A stretch of 64,000 bases of DNA from Bog-473 sp963701955 (GTDB lineage: Bacteria; Actinomycetota; Acidimicrobiia; Acidimicrobiales; RAAP-2): assembly GCA_963701955.1 (NCBI GenBank), contig OY969694.1, positions 124,001-188,000 on the forward strand. The letters run 5' to 3'. The notes below the pieces were generated by a model. The model worked only from the letters and a program-made list of their open reading frames with translations. It did not search any database and was not told the DNA's origin. A program made the position numbers and the translations under genes. Position 1 is the first letter of the stretch, and the number at the start of each line of letters is the position of its first letter. Of the stretch, positions 16,939 to 24,327 are shown in pieces.

Positions 16939-17988
16939 CTAGCCGCGAGGCAGGTACTTGTAGACCTCGCGGGCGACGTAGCGCTTCAAGATGCGGATCA
17001 CTTCATGTTTGCTCCGCCCCTCCTTGACGCGTCGATCGAAGTAAGCGCGGGTGTCGGGGTCGTGAGCGATGCGGACCATGATGATGCGCCACAGCGCGCT
17101 GTTCGCCTGGCGGTCACCGCCTTGGTGATGGCGGACCTTGCCACTCTTTTGGCCCGACCCGGTTGGGATAGGCGACACGCCGCACAGATGAGCCCACGCC
17201 GCTTCTGAATGGAGACGCTCTGGGTTGTCGCCGGCAGCCATCACCAGTGCGGCAGCAGTGTCGGGTCCGACACCGAAGCGATCGAGGAGCTCGGGGACGG
17301 TGGCGACCAGCAGCGCTTCGATCCGCTCGTCGAGCTCAGCCAGCTCGTCGTCGAGGGAACTGATCCGGTGCGCCAGCGACGAGAGCGATGCCTTGGTGGC
17401 GGCGGTCACCGTGTCAGTCGAACGAGTGGGACGCAGCTTGACCCCTTCGGCCACCAGGGCCGAGACGCGAAGCCCCTTGAGCCGGCATCGCAGCTCGTCA
17501 GGGGCCGAATAACCCAGGTGGCGCATCTGGATCAGCGCCTTGACCCGAGCCTGGCGGGCCGAGCGCTTGGCCACGACAACGACACGGATGGCCTCGACGG
17601 CACCGTCCCTGGACTTCGGACTGCCCGTCGCCCGACCGCTCAGCGCTGCTCGAGCGGCTTCGACTGCATCGAGGGGATCGGACTTGCCACTGCGGCGTCG
17701 CTCGTCACGGTTGGGACGATCCACTTCGATCACGGTGACGCCCACTCGGCGCAGGTGGCGGGCCAGACCGGCCCCATAGGAGCCAGTGCCCTCCACCCCG
17801 ATCTTGGTGACGTCGCCGAACGAGCGCAGCCACTTAAGCAGGGCCTTGTAGCCGGCTGGGTCGGTGCTGAAGGATTCGGAGCCGAGCAGTCCACCGAGCG
17901 GGTCCAGGGCGGCAGCGACATGGAGGTCACGATGGGTGTCAACACCACCGGTGATCCCGCGCGCAGCTTCTACGATGGTCATGGTCAT
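16939..17988 (-). CDS. IS110-family transposase (copy 1)
   Basis: The protein has 349 residues. The RuvC-like DEDD domain shows Asp17 (GGVDTHRDLHVAAAL), Glu66 (GVEGTGSYGAG), and Asp104/Asp107 in GKSDPLDA. The C-terminal Transposase_20 part includes FGVGPDTAAALVMAAGDNPE and the catalytic-serine region GDRQANSALWRI. IS110 enzymes act with a structured bridge RNA encoded in the element's non-coding end; the 200 bp upstream of this start resembles the same region of copy 2. The gene appears intact. Confidence 0.97.
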   Translation of the reverse strand: MTMTIVEAARGITGGVDTHRDLHVAAALDPLGGLLGSESFSTDPAGYKALLKWLRSFGDVTKIGVEGTGSYGAGLARHLRRVGVTVIEVDRPNRDERRRSGKSDPLDAVEAARAALSGRATGSPKSRDGAVEAIRVVVVAKRSARQARVKALIQMRHLGYSAPDELRCRLKGLRVSALVAEGVKLRPTRSTDTVTAATKASLSSLAHRISSLDDELAELDERIEALLVATVPELLDRFGVGPDTAAALVMAAGDNPERLHSEAAWAHLCGVSPIPTGSGQKSGKVRHHQGGDRQANSALWRIIMVRIAHDPDTRAYFDRRVKEGRSKHEVIRILKRYVAREVYKYLPRG

Positions 17989-18190
17989 CCCTTTCTCTCA
18001 AAGGTGTGAGGGATGGCACGGCCGTTCCGGATCGGAGCGACGGGGGTCTGGGTTGTTGCTGCAACCCGGACCAATCACCCCAACTTCGAGACGGGACGCG
18101 CCGTCTTTCAATGTGCGGCTGGAGGGCCTCGGCCGACGACGTCTTGCAACGTCACGGGACTCCAAGTCAGACCGAACCCCCGCCAGCACT
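17989..18190 (-). ncRNA. putative IS110 bridge-RNA region (copy 1)
   Basis: Reading on the minus strand, the ~200 bp before the transposase start holds blocks shared in order with IS110 copy 2: GTCTGAC, AGTCC, TGACGT, AAGACG, CGTCGGCC, then a CCGTGCC-type block and a GAGAAAGG ribosome site. A GTTGC/GCAAC hairpin lies in the middle. Position and conserved order fit the bridge RNA of IS110 elements (inference from family knowledge); exact ends are not defined. Confidence 0.4.
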
Positions 18191-18261
18191 CCCGAAGCTA
18201 TTCAGGACCAGCAATCAAGCGGTGGATCCTCAGAGAAGTATCAATGTACTGGGGCAGGGTG

Positions 18262-19001
18262 TCAGGGTCTACGGACTGCCACCTGGAACTCCATGTCACC
18301 CCATTTCACCGTCAGCATGGATGCAGCCTCGGGAATGCCCGGCATGAACTGTGCCTGTCCGGTCTGTTCATTCCCACCCCCTCTCGATCCTCCTCCCGTG
18401 CGGTGGTACTCGGTGCCCAGGTCATCAGCGAGCATGAACTTGAATCTCGTGTGATCAAGGTGGCGCAAGAAACTCTGGCGCATGATCTTTCGCTCCTGCT
18501 CCGGAAGGCCCTCAGTGTCTCGATCGTGAGCTGCTAGCTCCTCGGGATGTTCGGCTCTGCGTCTGGCAATGGGGCCATGCGCCAGGCAACCGCCACCTTC
18601 GTGTCATAACGTTCGATCCCCAAGATCTGTAAGCGACCTCCGTGCGGGACCGCTCGGTCTGCATCTGCGACGGAGATAAGTTCGAGGAACCGAGCAATCG
18701 GTGGCGCCGGACGTGGCGCTGGACCCTCATCGTCGCCGATCAAGATCATTCGATGACGTGCGACCCCGGGCGGGCTTGGTGGGAGTGGGTCGAGTGGGTC
18801 GAGCCCGAGCGCGACAAGCATTCGATTGTTCCAATCGTGGGCTTCATCGGCATCCATGGCATCGGCCGCTTGAAGTGCCTCGATGGCTCCACCGAACCCG
18901 GCGAGCATCTGCCGCTTCCATTGGAGGATCTCGACGTGGGGCGGGCGATCTCGGGCAACCATGAGCCGTTGCGCCAGATATTTCTGAGCCCCAGGGTTCA
19001 T
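18262..19001 (-). pseudogene. hypothetical protein with a reading-frame break
   Basis: From Met at 19001 (MNPGAQKYLAQRLMVARD) the frame encodes a helical N-terminal half, then IERYDTKVAVAWRMAPLPDA and stops at 18534. A second frame takes over in the same region: EHPEELAAHDRDTEGLPEQE, RKIMRQSFLRHLDHTRFKFM, then LADDLGTEYHRTGGGSRGGG and MLTVKWGDMEFQVAV to 18262. The two parts join sensibly if one nucleotide is missing near 18545. The intact product would have about 246 residues ending in a Gly-rich beta domain. The family is not recognised. Confidence 0.65.
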
Positions 19002-19180
19002 GCTCCCTCCGCATTTCGAGTGGCACGCCGTTTCAGCTGAGGGTATCTCGCAAGTGCCCGGCCATCCCATTCCCGGCGGTGAACTGGGGCAGGGTGATCA
19101 GGCGACTACCCGACTAGCTGATCCGTCCTGGCTCTGGGTGGGCGTGCCTGTGGGCGCTCGTTGGAGCACAATGCATTCAA

Positions 19181-19513
19181 GTGACCGAGCACCCTGACAG
19201 TCAGCCGACGGCGCCTCTCGTATCAGTGCCAGGTGGAGCACGATGGGGAGGCCTGAAACAACTAGGGGGGAACGGCCTGGCCATTCTTCAGATCTTCAAC
19301 TGGGGAGTTCAGATCGGTCCCTCCAGTCCTGTTCTGGCGAAGCTCATGCCACCAGCTCGGCTTGAATGGTCAGACATCCTTTCAGTCAAGCATCCTCGTT
19401 CTTCAGTGCTCCGGTTCGAGCGAAGCAACGGAAAGAAGATCAAATTCTATGCTGCGTCGTCTCTTGATCCGGCCTTAACCATCCTGCGTGCTCGAGGCTT
19501 GATTCAGGAATAG
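19181..19513 (+). CDS. hypothetical protein, 110 aa
   Basis: The GTG at 19181 opens an 110-residue frame. The N-terminus is Pro-rich. A middle part reads LAILQIFNWGVQIGPSSPVL and the end VLRFERSNGKKIKFYAASSL then LTILRARGLIQE. This resembles a small PH-like or DUF-type protein seen in actinobacteria, but I cannot name it. It is convergent with the toxin gene. Confidence 0.55.
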   Translation: MTEHPDSQPTAPLVSVPGGARWGGLKQLGGNGLAILQIFNWGVQIGPSSPVLAKLMPPARLEWSDILSVKHPRSSVLRFERSNGKKIKFYAASSLDPALTILRARGLIQE

Positions 19514-19558
19514 CACTTCTTTGCAGCGTCCCCGATGTGCCGCATGGCCGCACCCCTT

Positions 19559-19578
19559 CCCGGCGAACTGGGCTACCC
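19559..19578 (+). repeat. dispersed 20-bp intergenic motif, copy 1
   Basis: CCCGGCGAACTGGGCTACCC is identical to 21962-21981 and closely matches 29600-29618 and, inverted, 12491-12508. Confidence 0.7.
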
Positions 19579-19585
19579 TGGGACT

Positions 19586-19951
19586 TCATTGCCTGCCTCG
19601 AAGGAGGGAGACCAGATCTCGTTGAACGTCGGCACCCGATGCGGCGCGTAGGAGTAGATCGGCAACCTCTCGATCCCCTGCAGGCAGGATCACTCCTCCT
19701 TCCATTCCGTTCTGATCCAGAATCCAGCGAGCGAGGAGCAGGGCTGTTCGTTTGTTGCCCTCGCCGAATGCTTGCGCTCGGGCAATCCGGAAAGCCAGGA
19801 CGGCCGCTGCTTCAACCGGATCGATCAGTGATTCGATCGAGTCCAGGGCATGTCTGAGCCGATCGAGCTCGTCGGGCTCTTCAAACCATTCGTCCTCGTC
19901 TCGGACGGCCTCATTGAGCGCCAAGGCCAATCGGATGTCAGGGCGGATCAA
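19586..19951 (-). CDS. Doc/Fic-family toxin-like protein with a variant active site
   Basis: This 121-residue protein starts with TTG at 19951. The Doc/Fic core reads ARAQAFGEGNKRTALLLARWIL. In canonical Fic/Doc proteins the first residue of HxFx(D/E)GNxR is the catalytic His; here it is Gln60, while Phe62, Glu64, Gly65, Asn66, Lys67 and Arg68 are kept. Doc proteins phosphorylate EF-Tu. Loss of the His predicts an inactive or altered enzyme. It overlaps the upstream 41-residue antitoxin gene by 4 nt, a typical toxin-antitoxin layout. Confidence 0.85.
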   Translation of the reverse strand: MIRPDIRLALALNEAVRDEDEWFEEPDELDRLRHALDSIESLIDPVEAAAVLAFRIARAQAFGEGNKRTALLLARWILDQNGMEGGVILPAGDREVADLLLRAASGADVQRDLVSLLRGRQ

Positions 19952-20073
19952 TGGTCGCGGAGGTATTCGAGGAGCTCTTGGTACTCGCGGATGCGCTCCT
20001 CCAACCAGGCGCGCTCAGCCGGTGCGAGAGCAGCCACGTACGAGTGGCTCTCCGGGCGCTGCGTCTGGCTCAT
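19948..20073 (-). CDS. small antitoxin-like protein, 41 aa
   Basis: The frame from ATG 20073 encodes only 41 residues: a short N-terminus, then LAPAERAWLEERIREYQELL and EYLRDH. It is strongly helical and acidic, as expected for a peptide that docks on a Fic/Doc toxin. Its stop overlaps the toxin's TTG start. No ribosome site is visible; TACAAT lies 6 nt upstream of the ATG, so a leaderless transcript is plausible. Confidence 0.72.
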   Translation of the reverse strand: MSQTQRPESHSYVAALAPAERAWLEERIREYQELLEYLRDH

Positions 20074-20229
20074 GGGAACATTGTAATGGTGAGGCGGGCT
20101 CCCTGCGGGCCTCAAAGGCCCGAGACCAGCCGGTCCAACTGCGCCCACGTCCCGGCAGCGAGGATTGACGTAGCCCGCTGACGGTCCACCACTGCAGAGG
20201 CAGAACTGGTCAGCGTGTGGGTGTGTGCC

Positions 20230-20432
20230 CGAGCCAGGTCTGACCCTATGCAAGTCCGGCTGACGTCCTTTGGGACTGTCCTCAAGACGATCCGTCGGCC
20301 CGGCTCGGACACTCACCCGACGCCAACCGGTCGGACGGAGTGACCTCATAGGAGCCTGCCTTCACAGGCCCTTCGCTGTCCTGTCCATCGTTCCGGCTGT
20401 GCGGTGTCACCCACCCCAAGCGAAAGGAACAG
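20230..20432 (+). ncRNA. putative IS110 bridge-RNA region (copy 2)
   Basis: The ~200 bp upstream of the second IS110 transposase carries the same ordered blocks as copy 1 (GTCTGAC, AAGTCC, TGACGT, AAGACG, CGTCGGCC). It adds a hairpin GCCTG/CAGGC and ends with a GCGAAAGGAA ribosome site. Conservation between diverged copies suggests an RNA under selection (inference). Confidence 0.42.
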
Positions 20433-21491
20433 ATGACGACGGCCACTATCGCGCGCACGATCACCGGAGGGGTTGACACCCACCTCGACGTCCATGTCGC
20501 GGCAGCGCTGGACGAACGGGGGGCACTGCTCGGCACCGAGAGCTTCCCGACCACGCCGCGGGGCTACGTGGCGCTATTGGATTGGCTCGAGGCCTTTGGG
20601 ACCGTTGGGCTCGTCGGGGTCGAGGGGACCGGCAGCTATGGGGCCGGACTGACCCGCCACCTGCACCGCCAGGGGATCTCGGTGGTCGAAGTGGATCGGC
20701 CCAACCGCCAAAAGCGCCGGCGCCAGGGCAAGTCCGACACGCTCGACGCGGTGTCTGCGGCTCGGGCCGCCCAAGGCGGAGATGCCAACGGATCGGCCAA
20801 GACGAGAACCGGAAACGTCGAGGCCATGCGGGTGTTACGGGTCGCTCGGTCCTCGGCTCGACGCAGCCGGACCCAGGCCATCAACCAGATGCGCAGCCTC
20901 ATTTCGACCGCCCCCGACGAGCTGCGCTCCGAGCTGCGTGATCTCTCTATCTACAAGGTCCTCGAACTTGCCAGTGCGTATCGTCACACAGGCCGGACCG
21001 ACGTGACGGGGGTGACCAAGCTCACGCTGCGCACGCTGGCACGCCGGGCTCTTTCCCTCGAAGACGAGGTGAAAGAGATCGACCGGCTCCTCAAAGTCCT
21101 CGTTGCCGAGACCGCTCCGGAGTTGCGCGCCATCGATGGTGTGGGCACCGACGTGGCCTCCGCCCTCCTGGTCGCCGCCGGCGACAACCCCGAGCGACTC
21201 AAGAACGAAGCCACCTTCGCCAAGCTCTGCGGCGTGGCTCCTCTCGACGCCTCGAGCGGCAAGAACGAACGTCACCGCCTCAACCACGGAGGAGACCGCC
21301 AGGCCAACTCGGCTCTCTGGCACATCGTGTTCACCCGGATGGTCAACGACCCGCGAACCAAGCACTACATCGAGCGTCGGATGAAAGACGGGAAGACCAA
21401 GAAGGAGGCGATGCGCTGCCTCAAGCGCTACGTGGCGAGGGAGGTGTTCGCACAGCTCCCAAGGTCAGAACTCGCCCTTGACAATCCATAG
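20433..21491 (+). CDS. IS110-family transposase (copy 2)
   Basis: The protein has 352 residues. The DEDD residues are Asp15 (GGVDTHLDVHVAAAL), Glu64 (GVEGTGSYGAG), and Asp102/Asp105 (GKSDTLDA). The C-terminal Transposase_20 part reads DGVGTDVASALLVAAGDNPE, with GDRQANSALWHI. It is clearly homologous to copy 1 along its length but well diverged, so the two are related elements and not a recent duplication. The gene appears intact. Confidence 0.97.
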   Translation: MTTATIARTITGGVDTHLDVHVAAALDERGALLGTESFPTTPRGYVALLDWLEAFGTVGLVGVEGTGSYGAGLTRHLHRQGISVVEVDRPNRQKRRRQGKSDTLDAVSAARAAQGGDANGSAKTRTGNVEAMRVLRVARSSARRSRTQAINQMRSLISTAPDELRSELRDLSIYKVLELASAYRHTGRTDVTGVTKLTLRTLARRALSLEDEVKEIDRLLKVLVAETAPELRAIDGVGTDVASALLVAAGDNPERLKNEATFAKLCGVAPLDASSGKNERHRLNHGGDRQANSALWHIVFTRMVNDPRTKHYIERRMKDGKTKKEAMRCLKRYVAREVFAQLPRSELALDNP

Positions 21492-21516
21492 GAGCATCGT
21501 TAGGGGACGGTCGGCC

Positions 21517-21921
21517 TTAATCCCCAAAGCGCCAAACGTGGGCCTGGCCACAGGCCGGACATTCGAACTCAAGGCGACCGGTACGAACGACCTCATCTGG
21601 ATCGGGCTCTCCCGGTACGTTGATCGTTACTCCCGCCCCAGAACACCACCCTGGCCACGGTGCGAAGAGAGAATCATCGTTTCCTCGGGCATCGTCGTCT
21701 TCATCCTCGGGATACGGCGTTCCGTCCTCACGAAGCTGGGGCTCGTACGTGCCAAAATCCAAATGGTTGTACATCGCCTGCATTGCCTCGTTCCAACTCG
21801 ACGCATCCGTTTCCCACGTCTTCACGAGGCCGTCCACTCTGGCCATCACACGATTCTTTTCGCTGGACGCAGGGAAGAAAGCCGTTTCGCCGTCCTTCTC
21901 CCAAAGCTCCCAGCGTCGCAT
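21517..21921 (-). CDS. hypothetical protein with C-terminal CxxC
   Basis: This 134-residue protein begins MRRWELWEKDGETAFFPASS and contains WNEAMQAMYNHLDFGTYEPQ, then an acidic PYPEDEDDDARG loop. It ends in EFECPACGQAHVWRFGD, where CPAC may form half of a metal site or a redox pair. I do not recognise the family; the N-terminal block looks like those in short actinobacterial proteins of unknown function. It starts 93 bp upstream of, and divergent from, the methyltransferase gene. Confidence 0.6.
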   Translation of the reverse strand: MRRWELWEKDGETAFFPASSEKNRVMARVDGLVKTWETDASSWNEAMQAMYNHLDFGTYEPQLREDGTPYPEDEDDDARGNDDSLFAPWPGWCSGAGVTINVPGEPDPDEVVRTGRLEFECPACGQAHVWRFGD

Positions 21922-21961
21922 TGCGAGTCAGTGTGCCACGGCGTCGGCGTCCTGCCTCGGT

Positions 21962-21981
21962 CCCGGCGAACTGGGCTACCC
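21962..21981 (+). repeat. dispersed 20-bp intergenic motif, copy 2
   Basis: Identical to 19559-19578. It lies 33 bp before the GTG start of the methyltransferase. Confidence 0.7.
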
Positions 21982-22014
21982 CGATGGGTGGGGGCGTCTC
22001 CTAGATTTCGGTAG

Positions 22015-22620
22015 GTGGAACCCAGCGGGATTGAGGACGCGATCTCCGGGGATGTTGTCGCCCAAAGTGTCGCCACGTACTCCGATGACCCAGATGCCTT
22101 TGCCGCCTTCAGTGCAGCGGCGGTGGCTGGTCCCTTCGCTGCCTTCGTAGCGCTCCTCGAGCCCTGCTCGACGGTACTTGATGCGGGTTGTGGCCCTGGG
22201 CGGGATCTGGCTCGCCTCGCCCTTTATGGGCACAGGGGGATCGGGGTTGACCTAAATCAGGATTTCGTCGATCGGGCGCGAACTCATGGGCCGGTCATCC
22301 GAGGTGATCTTCGAGCATTGCCGTTGCGCGCCGCCTATTTCGATGGCATCTGGGCTAGCGCCTCGTTGATCCACCTTCCTTACGAAGATGCCACAGCCGC
22401 GCTCCGGGAACTTGCGAGGGTTGCGAGAGCCGGTGCTCACGTCAACGTGTCGGTCAAGACCGGCGGCGTCACCGGATGGGCGGACGACCTCCCCCTGGGA
22501 AGACGATGGTTTTACATCTGGAATCCCGGCGATTTCGCCGGAGCGGTCGAGGCGGCGGGACTGTCCGTTGAAGACATCTCCGACAACGGACAATGGGTCG
22601 AAGTCAGAGCCCGTCGGTAA
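22015..22620 (+). CDS. class I SAM-dependent methyltransferase
   Basis: This 201-residue protein has motif I VLDAGCGPGRDLARLA, the acidic end of strand 2 (GIGVDLNQDFVDRA), motif II RGDLRALPLRAAYFDGIW and ASASLIHLPYEDA. A Rossmann methyltransferase fold is certain. The short length suggests a small-molecule substrate. GTG 22015 is the first in-frame start. Confidence 0.88.
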   Translation: MEPSGIEDAISGDVVAQSVATYSDDPDAFAAFSAAAVAGPFAAFVALLEPCSTVLDAGCGPGRDLARLALYGHRGIGVDLNQDFVDRARTHGPVIRGDLRALPLRAAYFDGIWASASLIHLPYEDATAALRELARVARAGAHVNVSVKTGGVTGWADDLPLGRRWFYIWNPGDFAGAVEAAGLSVEDISDNGQWVEVRARR

Positions 22621-22710
22621 CGCCAATGGCTTGTCGGATGGGATCGCCGAGTGCGCTCAAGCCCGGCGGTCGGTGACACAGCTCGACTATTCCTGGCCTA
22701 AGGTCGCAAC

Positions 22711-23643
22711 GTGGGTGCCCGAAGTGTGTGGAAAGCAATCGCCGCAGTGCTTGTGCTCAGCGCAGCGGTAACTCTGGTTGTGCAAGTCACGCCTGCGTCC
22801 GCCGCGACCTTTCCTAACGGCTGCATCACCGAGAACGCCCCGAGCACAGGGTTGTGCCCCTCGCATTCACCACAGATTGTCAGTGCCGATAATGGGTCGG
22901 TCGGCACATCATCGTCGGGCGTTGTTTACGAAGAGAACGGCATTGTAAATGGGAGCCCTCAAAACGGTAGCGGTGAAGTCGCCAGTCTTGGCGGCCTGCA
23001 CCTCAACGCGCCGATCGTGGGAGTTGCCAGCTTGGGAGCTACCGGCTCGTTTCTTCTTGCGGCCTCAGATGGAGGGGTCTTCGCCCTCAACGCAGCCTTT
23101 TGGGGCTCGATGGCAGGCCAACACTTGCGCGCACCCATTGTCGGGCTCGTTGCCCGCAACGATGATGGCTACTGGTTAGTGGCTGCCGACGGGGGGGTCT
23201 TCAGCTACGGCGACATGTCCGACAGTCCGGAGTTCTACGGCTCCTTGGGCGGCATCCCGCTGAACGCGCCGATCGTCGGGATGGCACCCACCCCCGATTA
23301 CAAGGGATATTGGCTCGTGGCGGCCGACGGGGGTGTGTTCGCCTTCGGGGACGCGGCCTTCTACGGGTCGATGGGTGGCCAGCGCCTCGATGCGCCGATC
23401 GTCGGGATGGCATCTTCCTCAGGCGGCCAGGGGTATTGGCTGGTTGGTTCTGACGGCGGTGTCTTCACATACGGAGACGCTCCCTTCTATGGTGCCGATC
23501 TGGGCGGGGGGTATCCGGTGATCGCCATTGCCGACTTCCCTCCCACAGGTTGTCTCGGTATCGACGAGAGTCCGTGTCCCGACCAGTACGTGGTTGCCTT
23601 GAGCAACGGCCAGGTGTACCGGAACAGTCCGTTCTCGGTGTGA
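22711..23643 (+). CDS. secreted beta-propeller-like repeat protein (GYWLVA repeats)
   Basis: The protein has 310 residues. A Sec signal peptide (hydrophobic AAVLVLSAAVTLVVQVTPA, cut after ASA near residue 31) precedes four to five repeats of about 45 residues. Each repeat follows GYWLVAADGGVFAFGDA, then FYGSMGG and LNAPIVGMA. Such repeats are a hallmark of acidimicrobial exported proteins and probably fold as a propeller on the cell surface or in peptidoglycan-bound proteins. Here no enzymatic domain accompanies them; an adhesive or binding role is a guess. Confidence 0.85.
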   Translation: MGARSVWKAIAAVLVLSAAVTLVVQVTPASAATFPNGCITENAPSTGLCPSHSPQIVSADNGSVGTSSSGVVYEENGIVNGSPQNGSGEVASLGGLHLNAPIVGVASLGATGSFLLAASDGGVFALNAAFWGSMAGQHLRAPIVGLVARNDDGYWLVAADGGVFSYGDMSDSPEFYGSLGGIPLNAPIVGMAPTPDYKGYWLVAADGGVFAFGDAAFYGSMGGQRLDAPIVGMASSSGGQGYWLVGSDGGVFTYGDAPFYGADLGGGYPVIAIADFPPTGCLGIDESPCPDQYVVALSNGQVYRNSPFSV

Positions 23644-23733
23644 GTGAGCACCTGTGTTCGTGGCCGCAGATCCGGCGTTCGGGGACAGCTCAGACAGAGA
23701 CGCGGAGGGGTTGAGTTCCGCCATACTGGCTCT

Positions 23734-24327
23734 GTGACCAAGGAGGCTCGGCCCGCTCGGGATTGGTCGTGGCGGCTTGATGAATGGCTGGTACGACGCC
23801 GAGGCGTCGAGAAGATGCGGGAGACCGACGAGAGGCTACTGGCGAAACATCGTCGTCTCTTTGGAGAGCGGGCGTTTACGGTCATTAATGGGAAGCACAT
23901 GCTGTCCTACCGTTTGCGTAGAGAGGGCCGTTACGAGGAAGCGCTGGACCTGTCGGAGCAAGTTTTGGTGCAGAGAGCGGAGCGATACGGACCCGATCAC
24001 GCAAAGACGCGTGAAGCGAAGCTCGCTGTGGCAGTGACGCTGAGCAAACTCGGCCGAACCGAGGAGGCGCGAGACATTCTGTCTGACTTGGTTTGCGCTT
24101 GCGCCCGGTTGCTTGGTGATACGGATGACGAAACACAGAGGTGCCGCTTATGGCTGGTGAGTGTGCTTATCGATCTTGGGGACTATGTCGCAGCCCAGGA
24201 GGAGCTTTCGATGCTCTTCAAAGCAGCAAAGGCGAGGGGTGGATGGTGGGACTCCGAGGCTGAGGGGCGCACCAAGGAGTACTGGCGGATCGTGACCTCC
24301 GACGCGTTTCCAGACGGAGCGCCCTAG
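23734..24327 (+). CDS. TPR-type helical repeat protein, stop codon inside IS target site
   Basis: The 197-residue protein begins at GTG 23734 (MTKEARPARDWSWRLDEWLV). It contains tetratricopeptide-like pairs: LSYRLRREGRYEEALDLSEQ, LAVAVTLSKLGRTEEARDIL and VSVLIDLGDYVAAQEELSML. These suit protein-protein docking. The TAG stop at 24325-24327 is part of the CTAG target site of the IS1182 element beginning at 24328, so the original C-terminus appears to be kept. Confidence 0.75.
   Translation: MTKEARPARDWSWRLDEWLVRRRGVEKMRETDERLLAKHRRLFGERAFTVINGKHMLSYRLRREGRYEEALDLSEQVLVQRAERYGPDHAKTREAKLAVAVTLSKLGRTEEARDILSDLVCACARLLGDTDDETQRCRLWLVSVLIDLGDYVAAQEELSMLFKAAKARGGWWDSEAEGRTKEYWRIVTSDAFPDGAP

Noticed and set aside
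23644..23733. N-terminal extension of the TPR protein
   Set aside because: The extension is Arg/Gly-rich shadow. The GTG at 23734 begins sequence with normal composition.
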